Of a stretch of 13,755 bases of DNA, positions 7,861 to 13,755 are shown one piece after another. The stretch is from positions 1 to 13,755 of the forward strand of contig CAJTVJ010000035.1 of assembly GCA_910579785.1 (NCBI GenBank), written 5' to 3'. Numbering within the stretch: the first letter of the stretch is position 1; the number at the start of each line of letters is the position of its first letter. This DNA comes from an uncultured Christensenella sp. (GTDB lineage: Bacteria > Bacillota > Clostridia > Christensenellales > UBA3700). Both the position numbers and the translations under genes were made by a program. The notes below the pieces were generated by a model. It saw nothing but the letters and a program-made list of their open reading frames with translations. It was not told the DNA's origin and did not search any database.

Positions 7861-7896
7861 AAAATTCGGCTTTACAAAAGGAAGCCGAATTTTTTT
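7861..7896 (+). terminator. Intrinsic terminator of the topoisomerase unit
   Basis: AATTCGGCTT (7863-7872) pairs with AAGCCGAATT (7882-7891) around a 9-base loop, and a run of T follows to 7896. It lies 14 bases after the parC stop. A partial extra copy of the left arm (AAAATTCGGC-like, 7849-7858) sits just before it. Confidence 0.9.
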
Positions 7897-7911
7897 AGTG
7901 ATAAAGAGTAC

Positions 7912-7936
7912 TTACTTTTCTTGCCAAGAAAAGTAA
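7912..7936. other. Perfect 11-bp hairpin
   Basis: TTACTTTTCTT (7912-7922) and AAGAAAAGTAA (7926-7936) pair perfectly around a 3-base loop. It is only 15 bases past the parC terminator and directly before a second hairpin at 7945. It has no U-run of its own. I recall similar TTTTCTTGCCAAGAAAAG hairpins in intergenic repeats of other bacteria, but cannot confirm this. Confidence 0.6.
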
Positions 7937-7944
7937 CAAAAGAG

Positions 7945-7968
7945 TTGGGGGGTTACGATTCCCCCCAA
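7945..7968. other. Perfect 8-bp G/C hairpin
   Basis: TTGGGGGG (7945-7952) pairs with CCCCCCAA (7961-7968) around an 8-base loop, and CCCCCG follows soon after (7970-7975). It is very stable and close to the 7912 hairpin, so the two probably form one structural unit, perhaps a mobile palindromic repeat or a back-up terminator. Confidence 0.55.
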
Positions 7969-8035
7969 ACCCCCGCAAACGTTTTTTTAAATTTGTTGAA
8001 TTATTTTATTTCGTCACCTCTACAAGATATATTAT

Positions 8036-8066
8036 GTCATTTCGACCGAAGCGGAGAGGTCTCAAC
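8036..8066 (+). repeat. Interspersed repeat, direct copy
   Basis: GTCATTTCGACCGAAGCGG followed by AGAGGTCTCAAC. This is the clearest copy of the family consensus. An inverted copy starts 17 bases on at 8083. Confidence 0.75.
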
Positions 8067-8082
8067 AAATTAACAAAAGGTT

Positions 8083-8230
8083 GAGATTTCTCCACGCGCT
8101 ACGCTTGGTCGTAAGGAGCGAAGCGACGGCATAGCGAGGGGGCTTTGTGCGTCTCGTGCGAGCGTCAATGACGATTCCCTCCAAAACTTGTAAGTGATAT
8201 CTGGTCACCTCGACCGCAGTGGAGAGGTCT
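8083..8230. repeat. Composite repeat element, copy A (~150 bases)
   Basis: The element starts with an inverted family copy (GAGATTTCTCC at 8083, ending GGTCG at 8107-8111) and ends with a direct copy (GTCACCTCGACCGCAG to GAGAGGTCT, 8204-8230), giving imperfect terminal inverted repeats of about 28 bases. The interior has GTAAGGAGCGAAGCGACGG (8111-8129) and CATAGCGAG. Copy B at 9333-9485 matches it along its length, and similarity continues a short way past both ends. No transposase is encoded, so a MITE-like element is possible. Exact borders are uncertain. Confidence 0.7.
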
Positions 8231-8312
8231 AATCGAGTTGAATAAGTACCGACAAAATGTAGCGTAGCGTGCATTTTCGTTTGGTCGGTAAGGGCGGAAC
8301 CCGACTGCTTGC

Positions 8313-8343
8313 TTAGCAATCACTTTGCTTTGCTAAGTGATTG
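8313..8343. other. Hairpin with two competing stems
   Basis: CAATCACTT (8317-8325) can pair with AAGTGATTG (8335-8343). Alternatively TTAGCAA (8313-8319) can pair with TTGCTAA (8330-8336). The two stems share bases and exclude each other. No gene follows closely, so a regulatory role is speculative. Confidence 0.4.
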
Positions 8344-8372
8344 TGCATTTTAAAGTCGTGGTGAACGCCCAA

Positions 8373-8399
8373 GTCACTTCGACCGTTGCGGAGAGGTCT
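8373..8399 (+). repeat. Interspersed repeat, direct copy
   Basis: GTCACTTCGACCGTTGCGG followed by AGAGGTCT. It is a solitary copy with no inverted partner nearby, the last before the regulator gene. Confidence 0.7.
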
Positions 8400-8535
8400 T
8401 TTCTAATTAAATAAGTATAGAAATAACATATTAAACTGTATTAAATCTTCTAGTTATTATATAAAAAGCTACCTAAAAACTTCCAAAAGTCCTTAAATGT
8501 TCCCAATTAGAACAATATTACCTCGCAAATACATA

Positions 8536-8580
8536 AAATGCAAACAAATGTTTAAAAAGTTGTCATAAATGTTTGCATTT
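8536..8580. promoter_or_regulatory. Perfect 11-base inverted repeat overlapping the regulator promoter
   Basis: AAATGCAAACA (8536-8546) and TGTTTGCATTT (8570-8580) are exact reverse complements separated by 23 bases. The right arm covers the -35 of the promoter at 8573. The arms are about three helical turns apart centre to centre, which suits a dimer or looped complex binding one face of the DNA. It may be an operator, possibly for autoregulation by the downstream product. Confidence 0.55.
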
Positions 8581-8602
8581 GGGAAAAATCCCGTCTTATA
8601 AT
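8573..8602 (+). promoter_or_regulatory. Promoter of the regulator gene
   Basis: TTGCAT (8573-8578) and TATAAT (8597-8602) with an 18-base spacer. The transcript should start near 8609, which excludes an upstream start at 8607 and leaves a leader of about 85 bases before the ATG at 8694. Confidence 0.65.
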
Positions 8603-8693
8603 TGGGGTGTCGCAAGCAAGTGTTTGGCTTGGACGTAAGAAAAATATATTGAAAACAAAGCTGCTCAGTCAAACGAGCGTAGGAGGTGATTTA

Positions 8694-9305
8694 ATGAATC
8701 AGGACACTTGGTCCAAAAGTCTATTGGTAGGTTACAACTATTTGCCTATTGTCGCAAAGTGTATAGACGCAAGCAATATGCAGATGGCTCTTGGAAGTTT
8801 TTCATATCAAGGCAATGCCATTGACCTTATGGAAAAGATGATTGCCAACAATAAGCGAAAACGCGCATTGATAAATGCAAAGGTCATAGTCGACACAACT
8901 CTTGAAATGCTGAAAGAGAGAAATAGGGAAGTGTTGAGGTTGAGATATATCAAGCGCAAGAGTTTTGAGCAGATTGCCGCGATTATGAATATCTGTCCGC
9001 GCAGCGTGTTTAGATGGCATGACGTGGCTATAAAGCAGTTTTCTTCAATGTGTATTTTGCGTGGGTATGACGAAAAGTGGATGGAAGACAATTATGCGCA
9101 TGACAGCTTGTTTGAAAGATGCGCGCTTAGATGTCAGCAGGACAATGAGTATGGACAAATCGACGTCAAGTCAAATAAAGAAAAGTTTGGAAGTATCAAA
9201 GCACGGCACGATAGCAGAACAAAGCTGAATGCAAAGAGGGAAGCTCCCGTTGATTCGGTCGGCGGAGTATCTTTGACGGTGGAGCTGTTGAGGAAGGCTA
9301 ATTAG
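8694..9305 (+). CDS. Phage-like transcription regulator with sigma-70 region-4-type helix-turn-helix
   Basis: The product is 203 residues. I chose the ATG at 8694 because AGGAGGTGAT (8681-8690) lies directly before it and because the promoter at 8573-8602 would start transcription near the alternative start at 8607. Residues about 70-120 look like sigma-70 region 4: LKERNREVLRLRYIKRKS, then a helix-turn-helix FEQIAAIMNICPRSVFRWH (91-109). Phage late-gene activators such as the RinA and ArpU families have a similar layout, and a place before the terminase genes fits, but I cannot name the family. The basic, low-complexity C-terminal part (about 155-203) is unassigned. The gene is bracketed by composite repeats A and B. 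It could also be a chromosomal sigma-like regulator unrelated to the phage genes. Confidence 0.7.
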   Translation: MNQDTWSKSLLVGYNYLPIVAKCIDASNMQMALGSFSYQGNAIDLMEKMIANNKRKRALINAKVIVDTTLEMLKERNREVLRLRYIKRKSFEQIAAIMNICPRSVFRWHDVAIKQFSSMCILRGYDEKWMEDNYAHDSLFERCALRCQQDNEYGQIDVKSNKEKFGSIKARHDSRTKLNAKREAPVDSVGGVSLTVELLRKAN

Positions 9306-9332
9306 CTTTTAGACATATGAGTTAAAAAGGAT

Positions 9333-9485
9333 GAGATTTCTCCGCTTCGTTACACTTCGGTCGTAAGGAGCGTAAGCGACGGCATAGCGAGCCAGCGGTA
9401 GCGTGTCTAGGGCGAGCGTCTATGACGATTTCCTCACAAGCTTGTGGGTATATATGTGGTCATTTCGAGCGCAGTCGATAAATCT
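9333..9485. repeat. Composite repeat element, copy B (~150 bases)
   Basis: It has the same architecture as copy A: an inverted family copy (GAGATTTCTCCGCTTCG at 9333, ending CGGTCG), interior GTAAGGAGCG and GCGACGGCATAGCGAG, and a direct copy at 9459-9485 (GTCATTTCGAGCGCAGTCG to AAATCT). It fills the 223-base gap between two convergent genes, so its hairpin potential may also help end both transcripts. It begins 28 bases after the regulator stop. Confidence 0.7.
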
Positions 9486-9528
9486 AATCAAGTTGATAAA
9501 ATAAGCGAATGAGATATCTCGAAAAACT

Positions 9529-10344
9529 TTAACTTTTCTTTCTATTGGGGATAAAGATGAGCACGATAATTACTACGCAAAGCACAGCGATGACGGCAAT
9601 CATTATATATCTGTCCAAAGAATTTTTTGGATTGCGAGTAGGCGACGTATCGTCGTTGACGGGCGGTACGTTGTCGCCGGAATCTATTTCGTCGTCAGGA
9701 TTTTTGTCAGGCGTTGTCTGCGCGATATAACCGTTGTTCACAGGAATAGTCTCAACTTTGAAAGTAGAGGCAATAGAAGTGTCGCTGAGTTTAATATAAT
9801 AATTTATTGAATCCAAAGTAACACCTGGAATAACGGATATGGTTAAATTGACAAGGAAATATACCTCGTTATTCTTTGTGAAAAATCCGTAAATATTATT
9901 GCAGACGATGTTGGACTTCTTGGGTCTCAGTTCTTCAATAGGCGATAAATCCGTCGTATTGTATAGTATAGGCTCAGCCGCTTCGATTTCAAAATTCAAA
10001 TTATACGCATATGGATTTGAGCCCCATTTGTCGTTGACTTGCTTGCAGTTGGAGTTGAATTCATTAGTCTGGATATATCCTTCGAGTGAGTTGTATCTCA
10101 CCTTGACAAAAGAGCCGGTCGGTTCTTCAAGTTTTTCAAAGGCGTATGAGTGAGGGATATAAATCAATACTCTTTCATCGTTGTCTGCGCCTGCGCGTAG
10201 GGCAAGCTGGGGAGTCGCCTGTGTTTTTTCAAAATAATAAAGCGAAGATGTCTTCTCGGTTTCGTCGGCAAAACATATGCCCGTCGACAAGAGACACAGG
10301 CTCAAAACCGTCAATAACATTGCAATGATTATTACTTTTTTCAT
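9529..10344 (-). CDS. Secreted, membrane-anchored surface protein of unknown function
   Basis: This 271-residue protein has a typical signal peptide: MKK, a hydrophobic stretch (4-20) and a likely cut after Ala26. The extracellular part (27 to about 205) includes a segment ending FVKVRYNSLEGYIQTNEF (79-96) that resembles a bacterial SH3-like wall-binding fold; this is a weak guess. Residues about 210-242 are rich in Pro, Asp, Asn and Thr and look like a linker. One membrane helix (about 246-265) is followed by the short basic tail NRKKS, so the protein should be anchored with the N-terminal domain outside. There is no LPXTG motif and no lipobox. GAGGT (complement of 10349-10353) lies four bases from the ATG. 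It runs against the phage genes, which suggests an independently expressed accessory gene. Confidence 0.8.
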   Translation of the reverse strand: MKKVIIIAMLLTVLSLCLLSTGICFADETEKTSSLYYFEKTQATPQLALRAGADNDERVLIYIPHSYAFEKLEEPTGSFVKVRYNSLEGYIQTNEFNSNCKQVNDKWGSNPYAYNLNFEIEAAEPILYNTTDLSPIEELRPKKSNIVCNNIYGFFTKNNEVYFLVNLTISVIPGVTLDSINYYIKLSDTSIASTFKVETIPVNNGYIAQTTPDKNPDDEIDSGDNVPPVNDDTSPTRNPKNSLDRYIMIAVIAVLCVVIIVLIFIPNRKKS

Positions 10345-10399
10345 ATAGACCTCGTTGTTATATTATCGTCGGACGGCAAGATATCCTATTTGATATGGC

Positions 10400-10427
10400 T
10401 TGCGACAATTTGCGATAATATTATAAT
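10400..10427 (+). promoter_or_regulatory. Candidate promoter of the packaging module
   Basis: TTGCGA (10400-10405) and TATAAT (10422-10427) with a 16-base spacer, about 75 bases before the terminase start. It lies in the 159-base divergent gap 10345-10503. A much weaker minus-strand pair, TTGTCG/GATATC (10403-10408 and 10380-10385), overlaps it and might serve the surface-protein gene. Confidence 0.5.
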
Positions 10428-10503
10428 TATATTCTATCTGAAAAATTTTTACAATACTATTGCAACAATAAATTAAAAAATTATAGGTAAAGAATGTCGT
10501 ATT

Positions 10504-11928
10504 ATGCAGGAAAAACAAATAATTTTTACATTGCTATCAATAGAAAAAGAGCAGAGACGGCGCAAAGCCGGAGATAAACTTGCCGGATACAACGTCGGCG
10601 AAAAGGTCCACAAAAAGCAACTTGAATTTCACAAATGCAAAAAGCGCAATCGCTGGGTATTCGGCGGCAACCGTTCGGGAAAGACGGAATGCGGAGCGGT
10701 GGAAGCCGTGTGGTGGGCAAGGGGCATACATCCTTATAGGCGTAATCGCAAGGACGTGTCGGGATGGATAGTGTCGCTGTCTTACGAGGTGCAGAGAGAC
10801 GTAGCGCAAAGCAAATTCCTGTCGTACCTCAATCCGAGTTGGATAGAAGACGTCGTTATGCTCTCTGGCAAAAAGGGGTCTGCGGAGTACGGTATCATAG
10901 ATTACGTGCTTATCAAAAACGTATTCGGAGGCATATCCAAGATATCATTCAAGAGCTGCGATCAGGGCAGAGAAAAATTTCAAGGCGCGTCGCTTGACTT
11001 TGTGTGGTTTGACGAAGAGCCGCCAAAGGACGTATACGACGAGTGCAGAATGAGAGTGCTTGACAGAGTGGGCGAAATATGGGGGACCATGACCCCTCTC
11101 AAAGGGCTTACTTGGGTGTATGACGAGATATATCTCAACTCAAAGGACGACAAAGAGGTGTGGCATGAGCATATCGAGTGGGCGGACAATCCGTTTTTGG
11201 ACGAAGGCGAGGTCGCCGCGCTGTCTGCAAATATGGACGAGCTTACGCTCTCGTCACGCCGCTACGGAAAATTTTGCGAGGCGGAGGGAATGGTGTATAA
11301 GGAGTTTGATCAGGCAAGAGACGTCATACCGCCCTTTGACGTACCATTTGAATGGCAAGACAACATATCCATAGATCCGGGGCTTAACAATCCGCTGGCA
11401 TGTCTGTTTTTTGCGACCGACTATGACGGCAACGTCTACGTGGTGGGCGAGTGGTATATGGCAGGCAAGGACATAGACTTTCACGCGCAGCATATCAAAG
11501 AGCTGGCAAAAAAACTTAATTGGCACACCGACGGCAAAGGCAGGCTCAGAGCGCTTATAGACAGTGCGGCGGATCAACATACGCTGGCAAGCAAAAAGAG
11601 CGTCAGCGAGTTGTTTTATGAGAGAGACATACTCGTCAACACCAACGTGGACAAGCAGCTTTTCAGCGGTATTGCGAGGGTGAAAAGCTATTTTGCAGAA
11701 GGCAGGCTTAAAATCTTTTCTTGCTGCGTCAATCTCATAAGAGAGTTGAAATCCTATTGGTGGGGCAGCGGCGACAGACCGATAAAAAAGGACGACCATG
11801 CTCTTGACGCGTTGAGATATTACGTAATGTCAAAGCCGAAGCCGCTCAAAGAAAAACCCGCCGAGTTGAGCCCCATTCAAGTGGACAAACAAAAACTCAT
11901 AAGAAGGCTCAAAGGCGACAAGAAGTGA
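10504..11928 (+). CDS. terL: Phage terminase large subunit (packaging ATPase/nuclease)
   Basis: This 474-residue motor protein should drive viral DNA into the capsid through the portal and cut the concatemer. The ATPase domain has Walker A GGNRSGKT (54-61), Walker B FVWFDEE (166-172) and a coupling motif GTMTPLKG (194-201). The RNase H-like nuclease follows, with likely metal-binding acids Asp291 (SIDPG), Asp353 (LIDSAADQH) and Asp431/Asp435 (KDDHALDALRYY). The length is normal and all key residues are present, so it appears functional. The ribosome site is weak (AGG at 10485-10487, rather far from the ATG). No better start exists, because an in-frame stop lies at 10474 and the conserved N-terminal KVHKKQLEFH segment begins at residue 34. 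It is first in the packaging operon. Confidence 0.93.
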   Translation: MQEKQIIFTLLSIEKEQRRRKAGDKLAGYNVGEKVHKKQLEFHKCKKRNRWVFGGNRSGKTECGAVEAVWWARGIHPYRRNRKDVSGWIVSLSYEVQRDVAQSKFLSYLNPSWIEDVVMLSGKKGSAEYGIIDYVLIKNVFGGISKISFKSCDQGREKFQGASLDFVWFDEEPPKDVYDECRMRVLDRVGEIWGTMTPLKGLTWVYDEIYLNSKDDKEVWHEHIEWADNPFLDEGEVAALSANMDELTLSSRRYGKFCEAEGMVYKEFDQARDVIPPFDVPFEWQDNISIDPGLNNPLACLFFATDYDGNVYVVGEWYMAGKDIDFHAQHIKELAKKLNWHTDGKGRLRALIDSAADQHTLASKKSVSELFYERDILVNTNVDKQLFSGIARVKSYFAEGRLKIFSCCVNLIRELKSYWWGSGDRPIKKDDHALDALRYYVMSKPKPLKEKPAELSPIQVDKQKLIRRLKGDKK

Positions 11929-11989
11929 AATTGTCTTGAAAAGCAGTGGTCGCAAGCAATATCAAAAGCGAGGTATATAAGGAGAAATT

Positions 11990-12301
11990 ATGGATAATCA
12001 CGACGAAAAAGAGAGCATGGAAGAGGCGCTTATCCGCAAGGCGATAGGGTATGACGTGCAGGAGATCACGGAGGAGTATTCTCTTGAAAACGAGCTTGTC
12101 AAGCGCAAGGTGACGACCAAGCATATGCCGCCCGATATGAGCGCTCTCAAAACTTTGATAGAACTCAAAAGCGAAGAGGGCGACTTGTCGAAGATGAGCG
12201 ACGAGGAGCTTGCTCAACTCAAAATCAAATTGCTAAGCCAGCTTGAAGTCTTGGCAAAAGGAGATAAAAATGAAAATAATAATTCAAACAAACAAGGTTA
12301 A
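11990..12301 (+). CDS. Small phage protein with a terminase-small-subunit-like motif
   Basis: The product is 103 residues, charged and probably soluble. The stretch LIRKAIGYDVQEI (14-26) and KRKVTTKHMPPDMSALK (38-54) resembles the C-terminal part of phage small terminases, where a similar KKVTKKHVPPD segment precedes the oligomerisation region. The DNA-binding helix-turn-helix expected upstream of it is missing here. The rest (about 65-90) is predicted helix (MSDEELAQLKIKLLSQL). The start follows AAGGAG (11979-11984). It lies 61 bases after terL, whereas small terminases usually precede terL. It overlaps the next gene by 32 bases. It may be a truncated small terminase, an accessory packaging factor or a scaffold-like protein; the assignment rests on motif memory only. 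Confidence 0.6.
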   Translation: MDNHDEKESMEEALIRKAIGYDVQEITEEYSLENELVKRKVTTKHMPPDMSALKTLIELKSEEGDLSKMSDEELAQLKIKLLSQLEVLAKGDKNENNNSNKQG

Positions 12302-12482
12302 GTGCGACGTGGGCAACTGCATGAATACGGCAGAGTTTTCGCTTACTCCCGACGGAGTTTCGGCAGACAGGTATATCAACGTTTGCGGCAGTTGTATGGT
12401 TGAGCTTTACGGCGCAATGGCGCCGTTAGTGACAAAGCGCAGACGTCAGACAAAGAGGAGGGAGTGCAATGACAAAGCTTAA
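12270..12482 (+). CDS. Small zinc-finger-like phage protein
   Basis: The product is 70 residues. AAAGGAGAT (12257-12265) just before the ATG at 12270 decides the start over an in-frame ATG at 12243. Two cysteine pairs, CDVGNC (12-17) and CGSC (39-42), could bind one zinc ion. The C-terminal third is very basic (TKRRRQTKRRE, 55-65), so nucleic-acid binding is likely. Small zinc-binding proteins of this sort occur in phage packaging regions (Mu Com is one known translational regulator), but no homology to Com is claimed. The gene overlaps the preceding one by 32 bases and the portal gene by 14, so the three are probably translationally coupled. I do not recognise the family. Confidence 0.65.
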   Translation: MKIIIQTNKVKCDVGNCMNTAEFSLTPDGVSADRYINVCGSCMVELYGAMAPLVTKRRRQTKRRECNDKA

Positions 12483-13755
12483 CGTCAAATTTTCAGAGGA
12501 CATTGTGAAGGACGTGAGAAAGGACTTCGAACGTCGCAGGCAGGAGCGCAAGCCCATTGAATTGCAGTGGCGGCTCAATATGAATTTTTACAACGGCAAT
12601 CAGTATGCCGAGATTACGCCGGTGGGCGATATAGAGCAGTACGGCAAACAGTATTATTGGCAAGAGAGGGAAGCATACAACCATATCGCGTCGATAATAG
12701 AGACAAGGCTTTCTAAGCTCAACAGGCTCAAATGCGCCGTCAGCGTTCGCCCTTTCAGCAACGACGACAGCGACGTGCAGGCGGCAAAGCTGTCAACGCA
12801 GATAATAAAAGCGCTGTGCGAAGAAAACAACATCTCGGGACTTCTCAACGAGGCAAGCAGTTGGAGCGAAGTGACGGGCAGTTGTTTTTTCAAAATAGTA
12901 TGGGCGAGCGAAAAGGGCAAGGTGATAGGCAAGAGCAAAAACGGGGCTGTGCGCGAGGGCGACGTCGAGGTGACGGTAGTGCCTCCGTACGAGATATTTC
13001 CCGACAATCTCTCCACAGTCAACGTTGACGACTGCGTCAGCATTATACATGCCAAGGCATACCACGTCGACGAGATAAAAGACATATGGGGAGTGGACGT
13101 CAAAGGCGAGGACGTCAACGTATTCTCGCTTGACAACAGTCAAGTTTGCGGAGGTATGGGCTATGACGCAAGCGTGCCCAATATGATAGATACGCCTGCC
13201 CACGACATGTGCGTCGTGATAGAAAGATACGTCAGACCCACCGCCGAAAAACCCAACGGCGAGTTGAGCATAGTCGCAGGCGACAAGCTGCTCTATCACG
13301 GCGATTTGCCCTATATCAACGCCAAAGGCGACGGGCGCGGCTATCCCTTCACCAAAATTATCTGTCTGGAAAGGCTGGGCAGTTTTTACGGCACCAGCAT
13401 AATCGAGAGGCTGATACCTTTGCAGAGGGCATACAACGCTGTCAAAAACCGCAAACATGAATTTCTCAACAGACTTGCCATGGGCGTGCTCAGCGTCGAG
13501 GACGGCTCAATAGATACCGACAGTCTTGAAGAAGAGGGACTTTCGCCTGGCAAGGTGTTGATATACAGACAGGGCGCAACTCCGCCAAAGCTGCTTGAAG
13601 CAGGCAGAGTGCCGATAGATTTTCAGTATGAAGAAGAGCGTATACTTGCAGAGTTTACTACTATGTCGGGCGTCAGCGAACTCAGCAAGTATTCCAACGT
13701 ACTCAACCAGATGTCGGGCAAGGCGATAAATCTGCTTGTCGAGCAGGACGACACT
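12469..13755 (+). CDS. Phage portal protein (incomplete at the window end)
   Basis: The reading frame is open for 429 codons to the last base, so the C-terminus is missing. The ATG follows GAGGAGGGAG (12455-12464). Family features include an N-terminal helical part with IELQWRLNMNFYNGNQY (25-41), HIASIIETRLSKL (72-84), the block GSCFFKIVWAS (136-146), VVPPYEIFPDN (167-177) and FYGTSIIERLIPLQRAYNAV (306-325), the last being a hallmark of portal stem/clip regions in P22- and podovirus-like portals. The product should form the dodecameric ring through which terL pumps DNA. No frameshift or stop is seen, so this half of the module looks intact. The start overlaps the zinc-finger-like gene. The subfamily is uncertain. 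Confidence 0.88.
   Translation, partial: MTKLNVKFSEDIVKDVRKDFERRRQERKPIELQWRLNMNFYNGNQYAEITPVGDIEQYGKQYYWQEREAYNHIASIIETRLSKLNRLKCAVSVRPFSNDDSDVQAAKLSTQIIKALCEENNISGLLNEASSWSEVTGSCFFKIVWASEKGKVIGKSKNGAVREGDVEVTVVPPYEIFPDNLSTVNVDDCVSIIHAKAYHVDEIKDIWGVDVKGEDVNVFSLDNSQVCGGMGYDASVPNMIDTPAHDMCVVIERYVRPTAEKPNGELSIVAGDKLLYHGDLPYINAKGDGRGYPFTKIICLERLGSFYGTSIIERLIPLQRAYNAVKNRKHEFLNRLAMGVLSVEDGSIDTDSLEEEGLSPGKVLIYRQGATPPKLLEAGRVPIDFQYEEERILAEFTTMSGVSELSKYSNVLNQMSGKAINLLVEQDDT

Larger units (their letters stand above)
7848..8693. other. Long repeat- and hairpin-rich intergenic region
   Basis: No credible gene is seen here. In order it holds the parC terminator, two tandem hairpins (7912-7968), repeat copies at 8036, 8083, 8204 and 8373, a branched hairpin (8313-8343), an AT-rich stretch, and a long inverted repeat with a promoter (8536-8602). 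The remaining bases (about 8400-8530) show nothing I can name. This region marks the change from the housekeeping genes to the phage-like ones. Confidence 0.6.

Noticed and set aside
8062..8319. Minus-strand reading frame of 85 codons
   Set aside because: It lies entirely in the repeat cluster and hairpins, has no ribosome site, and its protein (LDLSTAVEVTRY-like) is a translation of the repeat itself.
8036..8399. CRISPR array
   Set aside because: Copies are in both orientations, diverged, and separated by very unequal distances; no constant repeat-spacer rhythm and no cas genes.
8498..8514. TGTTC-N7-GAACA inverted repeat as a fifth operator
   Set aside because: The arms face the opposite way from the four operators, are only five bases long, and the spacing differs; chance is likely in this AT-rich DNA.
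8607..8693. Upstream start for the regulator gene
   Set aside because: It lies at or before the predicted transcript start and has no ribosome site, while 8694 has AGGAGGTGAT in front of it.
8083..9485. Insertion sequence
   Set aside because: The repeats resemble element ends, but the only gene between them encodes a sigma-like DNA-binding protein with no transposase motif.
12793..13458. 221-codon minus-strand frame
   Set aside because: It lies opposite the portal gene, which has family motifs, a strong ribosome site and an uninterrupted frame to the window edge.

Overview
The window looks like chromosome of a low-to-moderate GC Firmicute, probably a Clostridia-type gut bacterium. The evidence is strong AGGAGG-type ribosome sites, TATAAT-type promoters, a Firmicutes-style MurG (GGGTAGH and HESD motifs), and a topoisomerase pair of the kind I associate with Clostridia. 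The organism call is inference; no rRNA, tRNA or CRISPR array was seen.

Left part (1-7900) is housekeeping. A repeat-rich intergenic stretch with a terminator hairpin is followed by murG on the minus strand (304-1338). After a 574-base AT-rich intergenic region come three plus-strand genes: an alpha/beta hydrolase of the monoacylglycerol-lipase type (1913-2938), a type IIA topoisomerase B subunit (parE/gyrB, 3231-5231) and its A subunit (parC/gyrA, 5370-7847), closed by a clear intrinsic terminator (7861-7896). Four perfect 7-1-7 palindromes of the form YTGAACA-N-TGTTCAR lie only in the gaps in front of these three genes, twice before the hydrolase and once before each topoisomerase gene. They look like operators of one unidentified regulator.

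Middle part (7900-9530) has two strong hairpins and a family of interspersed repeats with the core GTCAYTTCGACC..GGAGAGGTCTC. In two places, inverted and direct copies are combined into a ~150-base composite, at 8083-8230 and 9333-9485. These composites bracket one gene (8694-9305) for a protein with a sigma-70 region-4-like helix-turn-helix, probably a phage-type transcription regulator. Its promoter overlaps one arm of a perfect 11-base inverted repeat.

Right part (9529-13755) begins with a minus-strand gene for a secreted, membrane-anchored surface protein. Then a plus-strand phage DNA-packaging module starts: large terminase (10504-11928), a small protein with a terminase-small-subunit-like motif (11990-12301), a small zinc-finger-like protein (12270-12482) and a portal protein (12469 to the window edge, incomplete). 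The last three overlap and have strong ribosome sites, so they are probably translationally coupled. No integrase, lysogeny repressor or attachment site is visible between the topoisomerase operon and the terminase. The element could be a prophage entered at its late-gene end, a decayed prophage, or a domesticated (gene-transfer-agent-like) packaging cluster; the window cannot decide between them.
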